Assembly (NCBI GenBank): GCA_964568805.1 | Contig: CAZMRW010000069.1 | Location: 1-25,901 of the forward strand | Direction: 5' to 3' | Length of the DNA: 25,901 bases | Origin: CAZMRW01 sp964568805 | GTDB lineage: Bacteria > Pseudomonadota > Gammaproteobacteria > Methylococcales > Methylomonadaceae | Shown: piece after piece, positions 17,139-25,751 of the stretch | How the letters are laid out: every line of letters begins with the position of its first letter | Position numbering within the stretch: position 1 is the first letter of the stretch | Notes under the pieces: generated by a model | Told to the model about the DNA's origin: nothing | The model's database searches: none | The model's input: the letters and a program-made list of their open reading frames with translations, nothing else | Translations under genes and position numbers: made by a program

Positions 17139-20077
17139 AATGCGCGCCAGTTATCCGGCAGCAGCGGGTCCGTTGCCGTTGTCACGGCTTCGTTTGTTAG
17201 CCGGCCGGCCCAGCGAGACGCGCCCGAATCGGCGATCAGCCGGGCAACGGCCCCGACGGTTTGAAGCGGCTGATTCAATCTTTGAATCCGGCGCAACTCC
17301 TCCATCAGCCCCGACCACTGCGCCTGCAAGTCGGCTTCGGCGATCGCAGGATCGCCCAGCGTTTGATCGATAAAGTGCCTGATCGCAATCGTAATGCGCC
17401 CGGAACAGCCGGAAAGGATTTGCTGAACGCGCTCCTTGATCGCCCAGGTTTCGGCCAGCCGGTTTTGCGTGAGATGGTGAAACAAAACGGTTTGCAGCTC
17501 ATTCAAAACGCCGTCATTGTTTACCGTCATGTCCGGCTGCGGCCACGATGGACATACCCGTTTGATGCCGGCTGCGAGGGTGCTTTCCAGCGTGGCGATG
17601 GTGTCCAGCTTTCGATAATGGCCGAGGTTTTCGGATAACGCCGTTGCCTGAGCAGGTTCGACCGGAAGCGGCGGCAGACCGAATTCGCCCGCCAGATTAT
17701 TCCAGCGTGTAAGCAGCGTGCGCAGGCTGCGCCGATGGTTTACATAGTCCAGAACCTGCTGCCAGTCCCCGGATCCGGAAGGGGGATGGCCGTCTACCCG
17801 TATCGCCTTCAGGCTGGCTTTCTCGCTATTTTTTCCCAGCAGATCCGTGATGCCGAAAGGCGATTTACCTTCGGCGCTTCGTTGAATCGCGCTCAACAGA
17901 ATTTCATTCCGGTCATCGCGTTCATCGCTCAGTTCCACAGGCCTTGCCAGAAACTGGCGACGCTTGGCAATTTCAGTATCGAACACATCCGCCAGCGAGT
18001 CGAACAGGCTCAGTACCTCATTCTGCCGATCTGTTCTAAGGCGCATCAGCATGATGTCCGTCCACGACAGGCTTGCATTGTTGATCGATAAGCGCAGTTC
18101 TTTCAGGTTTGATATCTGCTCGTACAAGCGCTGCACCGCTGCAATTGTGGCTTCGGATGAATCCGCCAATGGCGGAACGCTGCCGCTATCGATCTGCATC
18201 TGAAGGTCTGCGTAGCGCGACAAATCCTGATGGGCGCACAGCAGTTCCCTGGAATCCGGAAAAGCCGACATCTTCGGCAATTCGGCGCCCAGATAATCGA
18301 GGTCCGGACCCAGCGCGCGCCGGGCTTCGCGCAGACTGAAGATATTGGCGTCGGTGAACTGCGGCCGGAATTCGGCGCCTATGGAAATGCCATCTTCAAG
18401 CCGCATGACGCTGTCTTTTCCGGCGACGACTTCGGCGGCCGCTATCCGCGGCTCGATATGTTCGCCATCGAGATCGATCGGACTGAGATTTTTGATCGCC
18501 CAGTCGTTGATTTGCGCATCGGTTGTCGCCAGCCGGGCGTGGCAACTATCGATGTTCGCTTCGATCTGCGTGATGTCGCGGGCGAGCGCAAGACGATCGA
18601 TGCTTTGCACCTCCGAGGCAATCTTGGCAATGGCATGTTCAAACTGTTTCATGCCGTCGCGTTCGGTCGTCAGCAGGCTGATCGCCAGCGGCTGAATCCG
18701 GTCAGGCAATTTTTCCCTCAAAACATTCAGCGCCGGTTCTTTCATCGACGTGACCAGCACTCGCTTGCCCATCGCCAAATAATGGCAGATGATGTTGGCA
18801 ATGGTATGGGTTTTGCCGGTTCCCGGCGGGCCCTGGACGACGACGCCATCGTAGACCTGGAGCTTTTGCACAATCTGGACCTGCTCATCGTTGAAGGCGT
18901 CCGGAAAAAATAAATCCTGGGCGCCCTTAGCGGCGGGGGCGTTTAAATCGCCGCTGCCGTGTATCATCGACAGACCGCGGAATGCCGGCAACGTCATGTC
19001 CCGGTTCGCCGTCGAGGGATCGGTGACTAGTGACAGGAGCGCCTTGGGCAGCGATTCGATGTTCTCAATCTGACCTTTAAACCGCTCCAGATCCTGGATC
19101 AATAAACTGGCGTTGCGGGGCCGTGCAAACAGTACCCAGGTATCGGTGACCTTGAGTTGATCTTCCGCAGACGGCAGCGTCCTGTCTTCGGCAGTCGTCT
19201 GATCGGGCCAGAAAATACCAGCCGGGTCGAGATAGGTCACGGCGGTTCGCAGCAGCGGTTCAAATGAGCTGCGATCCAGAGGCGAAAAAACCGCCGGGGC
19301 ATTGCTGAAAAATTCGCCGGCGGCTTTATCCAACGCCGAAATGCCGGGATTGTTGGTCGCCGAAAAGAAATCCAGTTCCAGCCGGGGTTCCGAATCCCGG
19401 GGTCTGATTTCAATCGCCATCGTCGTTTCGTTAAGAAACAATTCAACCTGTTGGCTGAGCAGAGGATGGGTCAATTTGGCGCCGGCCGTATTCCACACTG
19501 CGATGCCGGCGCCCCAGATCAGTTCAACCGGATTATCGACGATGGCGCCTTCCAGCTGCTGTTTGAGGGTAAACAGTTTGGCATACAATGAAATCGTTCG
19601 CCGCCGGCGTTTTTCTTCAATCGACCAGGGTTTCCAGTTTTGCTCAATATAAGACTTGGACTGGTCCTCGACAAGGGAACGTTGTTCATAGGTTTCAAAA
19701 AGCAGGAGCTGGTCTGCATCAGAGCCCGCTTCATCCTTCGATGCGGCTGTAACTCCAATCGACCGCAAAGTTACCGCAGCCAGATGAGTTCGCAGTTCAG
19801 GTTCCTTGCCGGGATCGTTGGTCAGATCAAGCCAGACCCGCAAATGATCGCTTGCCGGTTGCGGCGCGGGAAACTCCTGCAAGCGTTCGATGATTAACCA
19901 GGCCTCCTTATCCTCGTTCGCTCCGCTGAAATGCAGGCCCGGAAGTTCGCTGATGTCCCGTTCATGAGCATGGAAAATGTTGTACTGGGCAACGTCGGTG
20001 GCGAGACGGGTGCGCAACCTGGCTGAGTGTTGGGCGAATTCGATCAGCGAATGGAGACGTTCCTGTTGGATGGACAT
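16997..20077 (-). pseudogene. N-terminal part of a frameshifted SF1 (COG1112-like) helicase
   Basis: 1026-codon frame from an ATG at 20077 to a TGA at 16997. Residues 1-400 have no motif I recognise. Walker A is GPPGTGKTH at about 414-422, followed by motif Ia-like VLVTSMKEPALNVLREKLP, as in DNA2/NAM7-type helicases (AAA_11). Residues about 450-1020 are a long, mostly helical insertion between motifs I and II, typical of these very large proteins. The frame runs out of family-like sequence at residue 1021 (17015) and adds only a few random residues before its stop, while the next motif is in the -1 frame. The start has no clear ribosome site. With the next entry it would form one helicase-nuclease, a type common in anti-phage defence islands. 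Confidence 0.82.
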
Positions 20078-20266
20078 AAAGATGTTTGGGTTCGGATGGT
20101 GACAGAGAAGCAGATATCGATGTATCTTCTGAAAGAAGTCGATTTTAACACGGACGGCCGCGATTATAAAAATACGCCCAGATCCTCATCATTCGATTTT
20201 CATTGTGCCTATCCGGTTCAAGCCATTGGCTTTCATTTATAGAGTCTCCTATCATCCGAAATTTGA

Positions 20267-20386
20267 GTCCTGGCTTTAACCGGATGCTATTCTCAAACCG
20301 ATACTCCCTACGATAACGGCTATGGTAACTACGGCCCAAACAATAACGGCATTGGCTATGGTAATCAGGGTTACTACAGGAGTTAA
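20267..20386 (+). pseudogene. Remnant of a Tyr/Gly/Asn-rich small lipoprotein
   Basis: An open frame after a TGA (20264-20266) reads VLALTGC, a clear lipobox, followed by YSQTDTPYDNGYGNYG, two more Gly/Tyr/Asn units (NNNGIGYGNQG) and YYRS before TAA at 20384. The codons just before the TGA read SLLSSEI, consistent with the rest of a signal peptide, but there is no start codon in frame and a TAG also interrupts it. A nonsense or indel event seems to have removed the 5' end. Function is unknown; similar YGN-rich lipoproteins are surface components. Confidence 0.5.
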
Positions 20387-20443
20387 AGAAGCTGATGGGA
20401 AACTAACCAAAACGTCGGATTACGATTAGCGCCTAATTCGACC

Positions 20444-20449
20444 TATAAT
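20444..20449 (+). promoter_or_regulatory. Possible -10 box of cmoM
   Basis: A perfect TATAAT lies 36 bases before the cmoM ATG. The -35 region at the right distance (around ttacga, 20420-20425) is poor, so this is a candidate only. Confidence 0.4.
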
Positions 20450-20485
20450 AAAAATATCATATAAATTAGCATTTTGTGGAGCAAG

Positions 20486-21265
20486 ATGAAATTAAAACAA
20501 GACCGAAATTTCGACAACCTGATCGAACGCTTTGAACAGAGAGTCTACGACACCGCAAAGGGCGATTGGCGTCTCAAATTGCTCAGAGAAGATCTGGACG
20601 CCTTTTACCAGACCCCGGCGCCGCTAACCGTCTGGGATGCCGGCTGCGGTTTGGCGCAAATCAGCCTGGAACTGGCAGCAAGAGGACATCATCTGACATT
20701 GTGCGACGTGTCCGAAAAAATGCTGGCGCGGGCCGAGCAGCAATTTCGAAAGCTTGGTTTATCCGCCGAATTCCATCATCTGGCCGCGCAGGCGCTGGCG
20801 CCCAGGCTGCCCCGCTTCGATCTGGTATTGTGTCATGCCATAATAGAATGGCTGGCGGAACCGGTTTCGACCTTGCCAATCATCGCCGATCGGGTGAAAC
20901 CGGGCGGCTATCTGTCGTTATTGTTTTATAACCGAAACGCGATGGTCTATGCCAATGCGTTGAAAGGAAGCTGGCGCTGGCGAAACCTGCTGGACGACAG
21001 TTATATCGGCAAAGGCAAAAAACTGACCCCGCCTCATCCTCAATATCCCCATGAAATCATCGAACAGCTCGAACAATGGGGCTTCCACATCACCACCCAC
21101 ACCGGCATTCGCGTGTTTCATGATTATATAACGAAGGAAACGCTGGAACAGAGCGACCGGTCAGAGCTGTTTGAACTGGAACGGCGTTACTGCAGGATGC
21201 CGGCATACCGCGATATGGGGCGCTATGTTCACCTTATCGGGCAACGGACACATATCAGGAGTTAG
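20486..21265 (+). CDS. cmoM: tRNA 5-carboxymethoxyuridine methyltransferase CmoM
   Basis: SAM-dependent methyltransferase that methylates the carboxymethoxyuridine at wobble position 34 of several tRNAs. 259 aa from the ATG at 20486, which has GGAG at 20478-20481; a TTG four codons upstream lies before that site and is rejected. It starts KLKQDRNFDNLIERFEQ, matching the CmoM N-terminus (QDRNFDD in E. coli). Motif I is WDAGCGLAQISLELAARGH; others are LCDVSEKML, LCHAIIEWLAEP, VKPGGYLSLLFYNRNA and GIRVFHDY, all in the positions seen in E. coli. It stands alone; cmoA and cmoB are not in the window. Confidence 0.93.
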   Translation: MKLKQDRNFDNLIERFEQRVYDTAKGDWRLKLLREDLDAFYQTPAPLTVWDAGCGLAQISLELAARGHHLTLCDVSEKMLARAEQQFRKLGLSAEFHHLAAQALAPRLPRFDLVLCHAIIEWLAEPVSTLPIIADRVKPGGYLSLLFYNRNAMVYANALKGSWRWRNLLDDSYIGKGKKLTPPHPQYPHEIIEQLEQWGFHITTHTGIRVFHDYITKETLEQSDRSELFELERRYCRMPAYRDMGRYVHLIGQRTHIRS

Positions 21266-21640
21266 GATATAGCCAATGCATTTCGCCTACGACCAATGCC
21301 GACTGATAAAGCCTTCGAGCTGTGCACTATCTTCTTTCTTCTCTCAGTAAATTGAAGATTCTTGGTAATCAAGAAGTTTTTGTTTTGATCGGCCCAAATG
21401 TGACGCATTAAGCGGCTCGGGCAATAGCCCGGCCGTATTTCGAGATGGAGCGGACAAAGCTTGCTCCAGTAAGACAAGGGCTTGCCTGGTCATGGAGCGA
21501 TGGTGGCGCGCTGCTTCTTCCTTGAGTCTGCGGTACAGTTCGGGAGGGAAGTCTTTTACTCATGGCGACATCAATTCCAGAGTGTAAAGCCAAATACAAG
21601 ATGACCTGATTTCGCATACATTCATCCAAATGGTCAAACG
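21266..21640. other. Stretch between cmoM and the six-cysteine protein gene
   Basis: No intact gene. The middle (21344-21563, minus strand) is the broken ribbon-helix-helix gene described separately. The flanks show nothing further. Confidence 0.5.
21344..21563 (-). pseudogene. Ribbon-helix-helix/FitA-like antitoxin gene broken by a one-base frameshift
   Basis: One frame starts ATG AGT AAA at 21563 but then reads nonsense. Removing one A from the AAAA run (21554-21557) joins MSK to a convincing frame, DFPPELYRRLKEEAARHHRS followed by MTRQALVLLEQAL, running to TGA at 21344. The length of 220 bases is 3x73+1, as expected for a single extra base. The PPELYRRLKEEAxRHxRSMTRQA pattern is typical of ribbon-helix-helix antitoxins of the FitA/VapB type (about 72 aa when repaired). 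No PIN-domain toxin gene follows. It may be a decayed orphan antitoxin or a homopolymer sequencing error. Confidence 0.6.
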
Positions 21641-21994
21641 TCAGGGCAACAGGCTTACGGAACCCGGTTTGATGCGCTTGCAGGAGACGACAATATCCTC
21701 GACATGGCAGGTCTTCATACCATTATTAGTGCCTGAGCAATCCTGGCAAACCGCTTTGCCGGTATCTTTGATTTTGGACACATGCCAGCCGTGACCCTGT
21801 GTCTGGCAAAATTTTTTACTGTAGTTGATGATGTTATGGGGGGTTATCACTTTTTGCACTGCTTCTGATTCAACCGCGCAATCTGACGAAGGCACGGTAT
21901 TGGCCATCAGATCCCGGTATATATATTCAGTAGCCGATACTGCTCCGGTCATCAGAAACAATGCCATCGACCATCCTAAAAATTTAAGTTTCAT
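21641..21994 (-). CDS. Secreted six-cysteine small protein of unknown function
   Basis: 117 aa from the ATG at 21994 (MKLKFLGWSM). An in-frame start further upstream (22099) would place the hydrophobic segment internally and is less likely, while one at 22012 is possible. Residues 1-20 form a signal peptide ending GAVSA-TE. The mature part has six cysteines (SSDC, KKFC, AVCQDC, KTCHV, VSCKR), including a CxxC pair, so disulfides or a metal site are possible. No heme-binding CxxCH is present. I do not recognise the family. No ribosome site is clear. Confidence 0.5.
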   Translation of the reverse strand: MKLKFLGWSMALFLMTGAVSATEYIYRDLMANTVPSSDCAVESEAVQKVITPHNIINYSKKFCQTQGHGWHVSKIKDTGKAVCQDCSGTNNGMKTCHVEDIVVSCKRIKPGSVSLLP

Positions 21995-22153
21995 GAATTT
22001 AAACTTGAACATCACGTTCAATAAATGATTGATGCTTATTGTTAAACCGGAAAAGTATGATTGTAAAAATGTCACTGGCCATTGGCTTTTCAGAGTCATG
22101 GTTTAACACCGCAAAGACCGTAGTTATAGGCGGAAAATGAGCTGTGCTGAAAG

Positions 22154-22336
22154 TTAATTCAGGACCCTTATGTTCATTAGAGAAATTTCCTCGTTAGCCT
22201 GTTGTCTGATAGGAGCGTACTGTTCATTTTCAGCCTGTTTGACTATCAGAATACCCAGAATGCCGGAAAAAATGACAAACACTGTAATACTTAGATAGAA
22301 CCAGAATTTATCTTTCAGCAGTGTATCTTCTATCAT
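22154..22336 (-). CDS. Small single-helix membrane protein
   Basis: 60 aa. One hydrophobic helix (about FWFYLSITVFVIFSGILGIL) follows a short charged N-terminus, and a polar C-terminal tail follows. The ATG at 22336 has GGGTG seven bases upstream; a GTG three codons earlier lies on top of that site and is rejected. No family is recognised. It may be a small regulatory or accessory membrane peptide; a spurious reading frame cannot be excluded, but the ribosome site and helix favour a real gene. Confidence 0.5.
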   Translation of the reverse strand: MIEDTLLKDKFWFYLSITVFVIFSGILGILIVKQAENEQYAPIRQQANEEISLMNIRVLN

Positions 22337-22952
22337 TTTTTTCACCCATAAATTGTAGATTTATATAATGATGCTCCAAGTATGAGACTAGTCCATCCGT
22401 GTTCTTTCCATTTTAAAATTAACTCGAAACACCGTGATTAAATGAGATCCAAGCCGGATATTCCCGCTCGGTAAATCACGCACCAGGTTGTTAAAACGGC
22501 AGAAAATGCAGGCGCTCACGCAACCCTGTTAATAATAGCGTATCGATACTATATAAGTGAATTTAGAGAACTGTCAAGCAAATTCCGAATCACACTATTA
22601 CTTTGGAGTGATAGAATCAGGCTTTCCTCAGTGGAAGAAAAAACGCAAAGCCGAATGACCCGCGGTTATTGGATTTAAAATACAGCTACTTACCTGTGCA
22701 TCCAGGAAGGATAATCACCGTAAACTCTTATCAAAAGATCAAAAGTCATCTGATACTTGGAAAAGGAACCCGATTCGCTACCCTGCACGATGCGAATTTA
22801 CAATGGAGAAAGAAAAAAGCGTAATTTAACTTTTTGTGCCGTTTGCAAGCGGCTATTGCCAATGCCTATTTGATGTGAACTCGGCGCCTAAGCATGCATA
22901 ACCGGGTAATGCCCGATAATCCAGCGTAACCGGACGTTTACCTACGTACGGA
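22337..22952. other. Gene-poor 616-base stretch between the small membrane protein and psd
   Basis: AT-rich, with no open frame that has both a start signal and protein-like composition, no repeat of note and no clear terminator behind psd. It may carry the promoter of the small membrane protein gene. I see nothing else. Confidence 0.5.
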
Positions 22953-23828
22953 CTATAAGTTGGTTTTACCGATTAATTCTCCCATTTGAACACGGTTTCC
23001 TGCCACTGACTGTGTTTCCCATTTAACTTTATCTTTGCCGAATAACACAATAACGGTTGAACCCATGTTAAATCGCCCCATTTCTTCCCCCTTTTTTGCA
23101 ACCGGTGGATTAAAAGGATAATTCCAATGTCGAATTTCGGTCTCAGGAGAGGGCGTAATCACCCCATCCCAAACCGTTTCAATACTGGAGGAAAAAATTG
23201 ATCCTATCAAAACGATAGCCATCGGACCTGCTTTTGTATCAAAAATACTGACCACGCGCTCATTTTTGGCATATAGTTCATGATCTAAATTTACAGCTGT
23301 CCTGTTAATAACAAATAAGCGACCCGGGATATAGAGTGACTGTTTCATCGTTCCATCCAGTGGCATGTGGATACGATGATAGTCTTTGGGAGATAAATAA
23401 ATTGTGGTAAAAACACCATTCCTGAAAATATCTGCTAAATTATTTTCTCCACCCAGTAATGCCGTGACCGTAAATGTTTTGCCTTTAGCCAGGAATATCT
23501 CGCCTTCAGTAATATTCCCAGACTGACTGACAGTGCCATCAGCCGGGCAGGCGACGCCATTTTCAATCGCCGTAATAGGACGGACTTCCGGTTTAAGCTG
23601 ACGGGTAAAAAAGTGATTGAAACTCGGATAATTTTTCAGGTCGCGTGAAACAGCTTCTTTCGTGTTGACATTATAAAATTTGCCAAACTGTTTGATTATC
23701 AGGTTCTTCCAGACTTCATTTTCATAACGTGATAAAAAACCTAGCAATCGGGATAGTAAGTGAAGCGGTAAAATATACTGAAGCAGTGCTATCAGCAATT
23801 CTTTAGTTGATATATTTTTCATAGGCAT
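22953..23828 (-). CDS. psd: Phosphatidylserine decarboxylase proenzyme
   Basis: Membrane-associated pyruvoyl enzyme that makes phosphatidylethanolamine from phosphatidylserine. 291 aa, with the charge-relay residues Asp97 (CPADGTVSQ) and His154 (YHRIHMP) and the self-cleavage site at Ser257 in NMGSTVIVLFG, which yields the pyruvoyl alpha chain. Positions match the E. coli triad Asp90/His147/Ser254. The start is ATG at 23828, with a second ATG two codons on. The gene is more AT-rich than its neighbours and isolated, with no pssA in view. Confidence 0.95.
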   Translation of the reverse strand: MPMKNISTKELLIALLQYILPLHLLSRLLGFLSRYENEVWKNLIIKQFGKFYNVNTKEAVSRDLKNYPSFNHFFTRQLKPEVRPITAIENGVACPADGTVSQSGNITEGEIFLAKGKTFTVTALLGGENNLADIFRNGVFTTIYLSPKDYHRIHMPLDGTMKQSLYIPGRLFVINRTAVNLDHELYAKNERVVSIFDTKAGPMAIVLIGSIFSSSIETVWDGVITPSPETEIRHWNYPFNPPVAKKGEEMGRFNMGSTVIVLFGKDKVKWETQSVAGNRVQMGELIGKTNL

Positions 23829-24255
23829 ATTGATTTTCCAGAAACGGTGACTTCAAAAATCCCTTATATCCCCAGCATCCATCCGAATGATCTCTTTCGA
23901 TGTATTTTTGAAAGCTGTTGTCATTCAATTCCATAAGCTGATCAATGGATCAGAGCCATGGTATGAACCTCACTATAAATCGATTAGATAAATAAATTTT
24001 CTGATGAAGTCACAGTTTTAGACTTTAAGATCAAGCGCAGCACAATTTTTCGCAAATAGCTAGCTTCAGTGTCAGGCCTTGCAGAATGCCATTGATGTAA
24101 TTTTTCCAGCTCTCCTTCTTTGGCCAGCCTTGGCGCCGGCTTCAAAAGCAAAACGCAACACTGAATAATCCCTGGATTCCGTTTGTTTTCAAAAAACCGG
24201 AAACTCCAGAGTGTGCAGTATAATAATGCTATACCCTAGCTTATGAGGCACACCC
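23829..24255. other. Intergenic stretch between psd and the monooxygenase gene
   Basis: No supported gene. It contains the promoter region of psd and of the divergent monooxygenase-dehydrogenase pair. Near its right end, aataatccctggattcc (24164-24180) nearly repeats the bases at 206-221. A minus-strand frame from about 24200 to a stop at 23984 reads protein-like (PAPRLAKEGELEKLHQW) but has no start codon. Confidence 0.4.
24219..24224 (+). promoter_or_regulatory. Possible -10 box of the monooxygenase-dehydrogenase pair
   Basis: A perfect TATAAT lies 31 bases before the ATG at 24256, with GAGG (24244-24247) as ribosome site. No good -35 box is seen at 16-18 bases, so a different sigma factor or an activator is possible. 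Confidence 0.35.
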
Positions 24256-24552
24256 ATGCACGTTACCTTGGTCCATGTTCAAGTAAAACCCGCCCATATA
24301 GATGATTTCATCACCGCGACACGGCTTAACCATGAAGCTTCAATCAGGGAGGCCGGAAACCGGCGTTTCGACGTGCTGCAATCACCCGAAAACCCCACCC
24401 ACTTTATTCTTTATGAAGCCTATGCCTCGGCAGAGGATGCCGCAGCCCACAAACAAACCCCCCACTATCTAGTCTGGCGCGATATAGTGGAAGACTGGAT
24501 GGCAAGGCCGCGCCAAGGCGTCCGTTATAATGGGCTGTTTCCACGGAGATAA
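24256..24552 (+). CDS. ABM-fold (putative quinol/antibiotic-biosynthesis type) monooxygenase
   Basis: 98 aa, the full length for a single ABM domain (dimeric ferredoxin-like fold). It begins MHVTLVHVQVKPAHIDDF and contains NRRFDVLQSPENPTHFILYE and AAAHKQTPHYLVW, the standard family pattern. YgiN/LsrG-like members oxidise quinols or isomerise small signal molecules without cofactor, so the exact reaction is open. The gene is 5 bases before the alcohol dehydrogenase and surely cotranscribed; this pairing suggests breakdown of a small aldehyde, alcohol or quinone-type compound. Confidence 0.85.
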   Translation: MHVTLVHVQVKPAHIDDFITATRLNHEASIREAGNRRFDVLQSPENPTHFILYEAYASAEDAAAHKQTPHYLVWRDIVEDWMARPRQGVRYNGLFPRR

Positions 24553-24557
24553 ATCGT

Positions 24558-25751
24558 ATGCAATTCGCTCCATTTTCGATCTCGCGTTTACCGCGAATTT
24601 GTTACGGCAACGGCCGCATCAATGATGTCCCGGCGCTGGCGGAGGCCTATGGCCGCACCGCCTTGCTGGTGACCGGCAAAAAATCATTCAGCGCTACGCC
24701 TCGCTGGCAGGCTTTGACCCAGGCTCTGGATGAAAAAGACGTGCGCTGGCTGCACCTTACCGTTTCGGGAGAACCCTCGCCGATAGTGGTGGATGAAGCC
24801 GTGAGCCGGTTTCGCGGTGATGCGGTCAGCGTTGTGATCGCCATCGGCGGCGGCAGCGTGCTCGATGCAGCGAAAGCGATAGCGGGGCTCTTGCCTCACG
24901 GCAATTCGGTGATGGATCACCTCGAAGGGGTCGGCAAAAACATACCTTACCATGGCCCCAGTCTCCCCTTCATCGCCGTGCCCACCACGGCGGGAACCGG
25001 CAGCGAGGCGACCAAAAACTCGGTGCTGAGCATGCAAGGGCCGGACGGCTTCAAGAAGTCTTTTCGCGATGAGTCCTTGATCCCCGAATACGCGGTTATC
25101 GACCCCGATTTGCTGGCGAGTTGTCCCCGCGAGCTGGTTGCGGCCGACGGCATGGACGCCTTCACGCAACTGTTGGAGTCCTACGTGTCGAACAAAGCCA
25201 ACACGTTTACCGACGCCTTGGCCTGGAGCGGCATGTCCGCTGTCAAGGAAGGTTTTTTTGCCGCCTGGGAAGGAAAGGAACCGGCCGCGTTCCATGGACG
25301 CTGCGCGATGGCATACGCCTCCCTGATTTCCGGAATCACCCTGGCGCAAGTGGGCCTGGGATCAGTGCATGGTCTGGCTTCGCCGCTTGGAGCTTACTTT
25401 CCGATCCCTCACGGCGTCGTTTGCGGCACCTTGGTAGCCGCTGCCACTGCGGTTAATATAGGGGCATTGCAAGCACGAGAACCGAACCACCCTGTCCTGG
25501 CCAAGTATGCTCACGTAGGAAGATTGTTGACCGGCCGGGCCGAGATGGACGACGTTGCGGCTCGTACCGCATTAACCGACCTTTTGACCGAGTGGAGCGA
25601 ACGGCTGCAACTGCCTCGTCTGAACGGCTATGGCATTACCGCAGAGGATTTTCCGCTGATCGTCGCCAACAGCCGCGGCAGCAGCATGCAGACCAATCCG
25701 ATCGAACTGACTGACGCAGAGATCAATCGCATATTGATGCAGCGCCTTTAA
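24558..25751 (+). CDS. Iron-family (type III) alcohol dehydrogenase
   Basis: 397 aa, normal for the family. The N-terminal NAD(P)-binding domain has GGGS at 97-100 (AIGGGSVLDAAKA) and the signature VPTTAGTGSEATKN. The metal site would be Asp200, residue 204, His271 (GSVHGLASPLG) and His285 (PIPHGVVCG). Residue 204 is Gln (MDAFTQLLE), whereas FucO-like enzymes have His (DALTH). The enzyme may use a weaker or different metal, or be a known Gln subgroup. It starts 5 bases after the monooxygenase gene. Substrate is unknown; lactaldehyde, methylglyoxal or other short alcohols are typical for relatives. Confidence 0.88.
   Translation: MQFAPFSISRLPRICYGNGRINDVPALAEAYGRTALLVTGKKSFSATPRWQALTQALDEKDVRWLHLTVSGEPSPIVVDEAVSRFRGDAVSVVIAIGGGSVLDAAKAIAGLLPHGNSVMDHLEGVGKNIPYHGPSLPFIAVPTTAGTGSEATKNSVLSMQGPDGFKKSFRDESLIPEYAVIDPDLLASCPRELVAADGMDAFTQLLESYVSNKANTFTDALAWSGMSAVKEGFFAAWEGKEPAAFHGRCAMAYASLISGITLAQVGLGSVHGLASPLGAYFPIPHGVVCGTLVAAATAVNIGALQAREPNHPVLAKYAHVGRLLTGRAEMDDVAARTALTDLLTEWSERLQLPRLNGYGITAEDFPLIVANSRGSSMQTNPIELTDAEINRILMQRL

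Larger units (their letters stand above)
20078..20485. other. Intergenic stretch between the helicase gene and cmoM
   Basis: No intact gene. It should contain the promoter of the helicase gene and that of cmoM, which are divergent. A TATAAT on the minus strand (20163-20168) has no convincing -35 partner. The stretch also holds a decayed lipoprotein (20267-20386), listed separately. Confidence 0.5.

Noticed and set aside
18230..18913. 227-codon plus-strand frame opposite the helicase gene
   Set aside because: It is antisense to the motif-bearing helicase frame (including its Walker A) and has no recognisable domain or ribosome site; a shadow of the GC-rich coding strand.
20163..20168. TATAAT as promoter of the helicase gene (minus strand)
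   Set aside because: No acceptable -35 hexamer 16-18 bases upstream.
20145..20339. 64-codon minus-strand frame between the helicase gene and cmoM
   Set aside because: No ribosome site, Arg/Asn-rich random composition, and it overlaps the lipoprotein remnant on the other strand.
22620..22830. Possible transposase or HTH fragment in the gap left of psd
   Set aside because: Translations in all frames were broken by stops and matched no motif I could name.
23984..24200. Minus-strand open frame of about 70 codons with protein-like composition
   Set aside because: No start codon and no recognisable family; could be a remnant but not supportable.
24684..25349. 221-codon minus-strand frame opposite the alcohol dehydrogenase
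   Set aside because: Fully antisense to a clear Fe-ADH gene; Arg/Gly/His-rich shadow composition.
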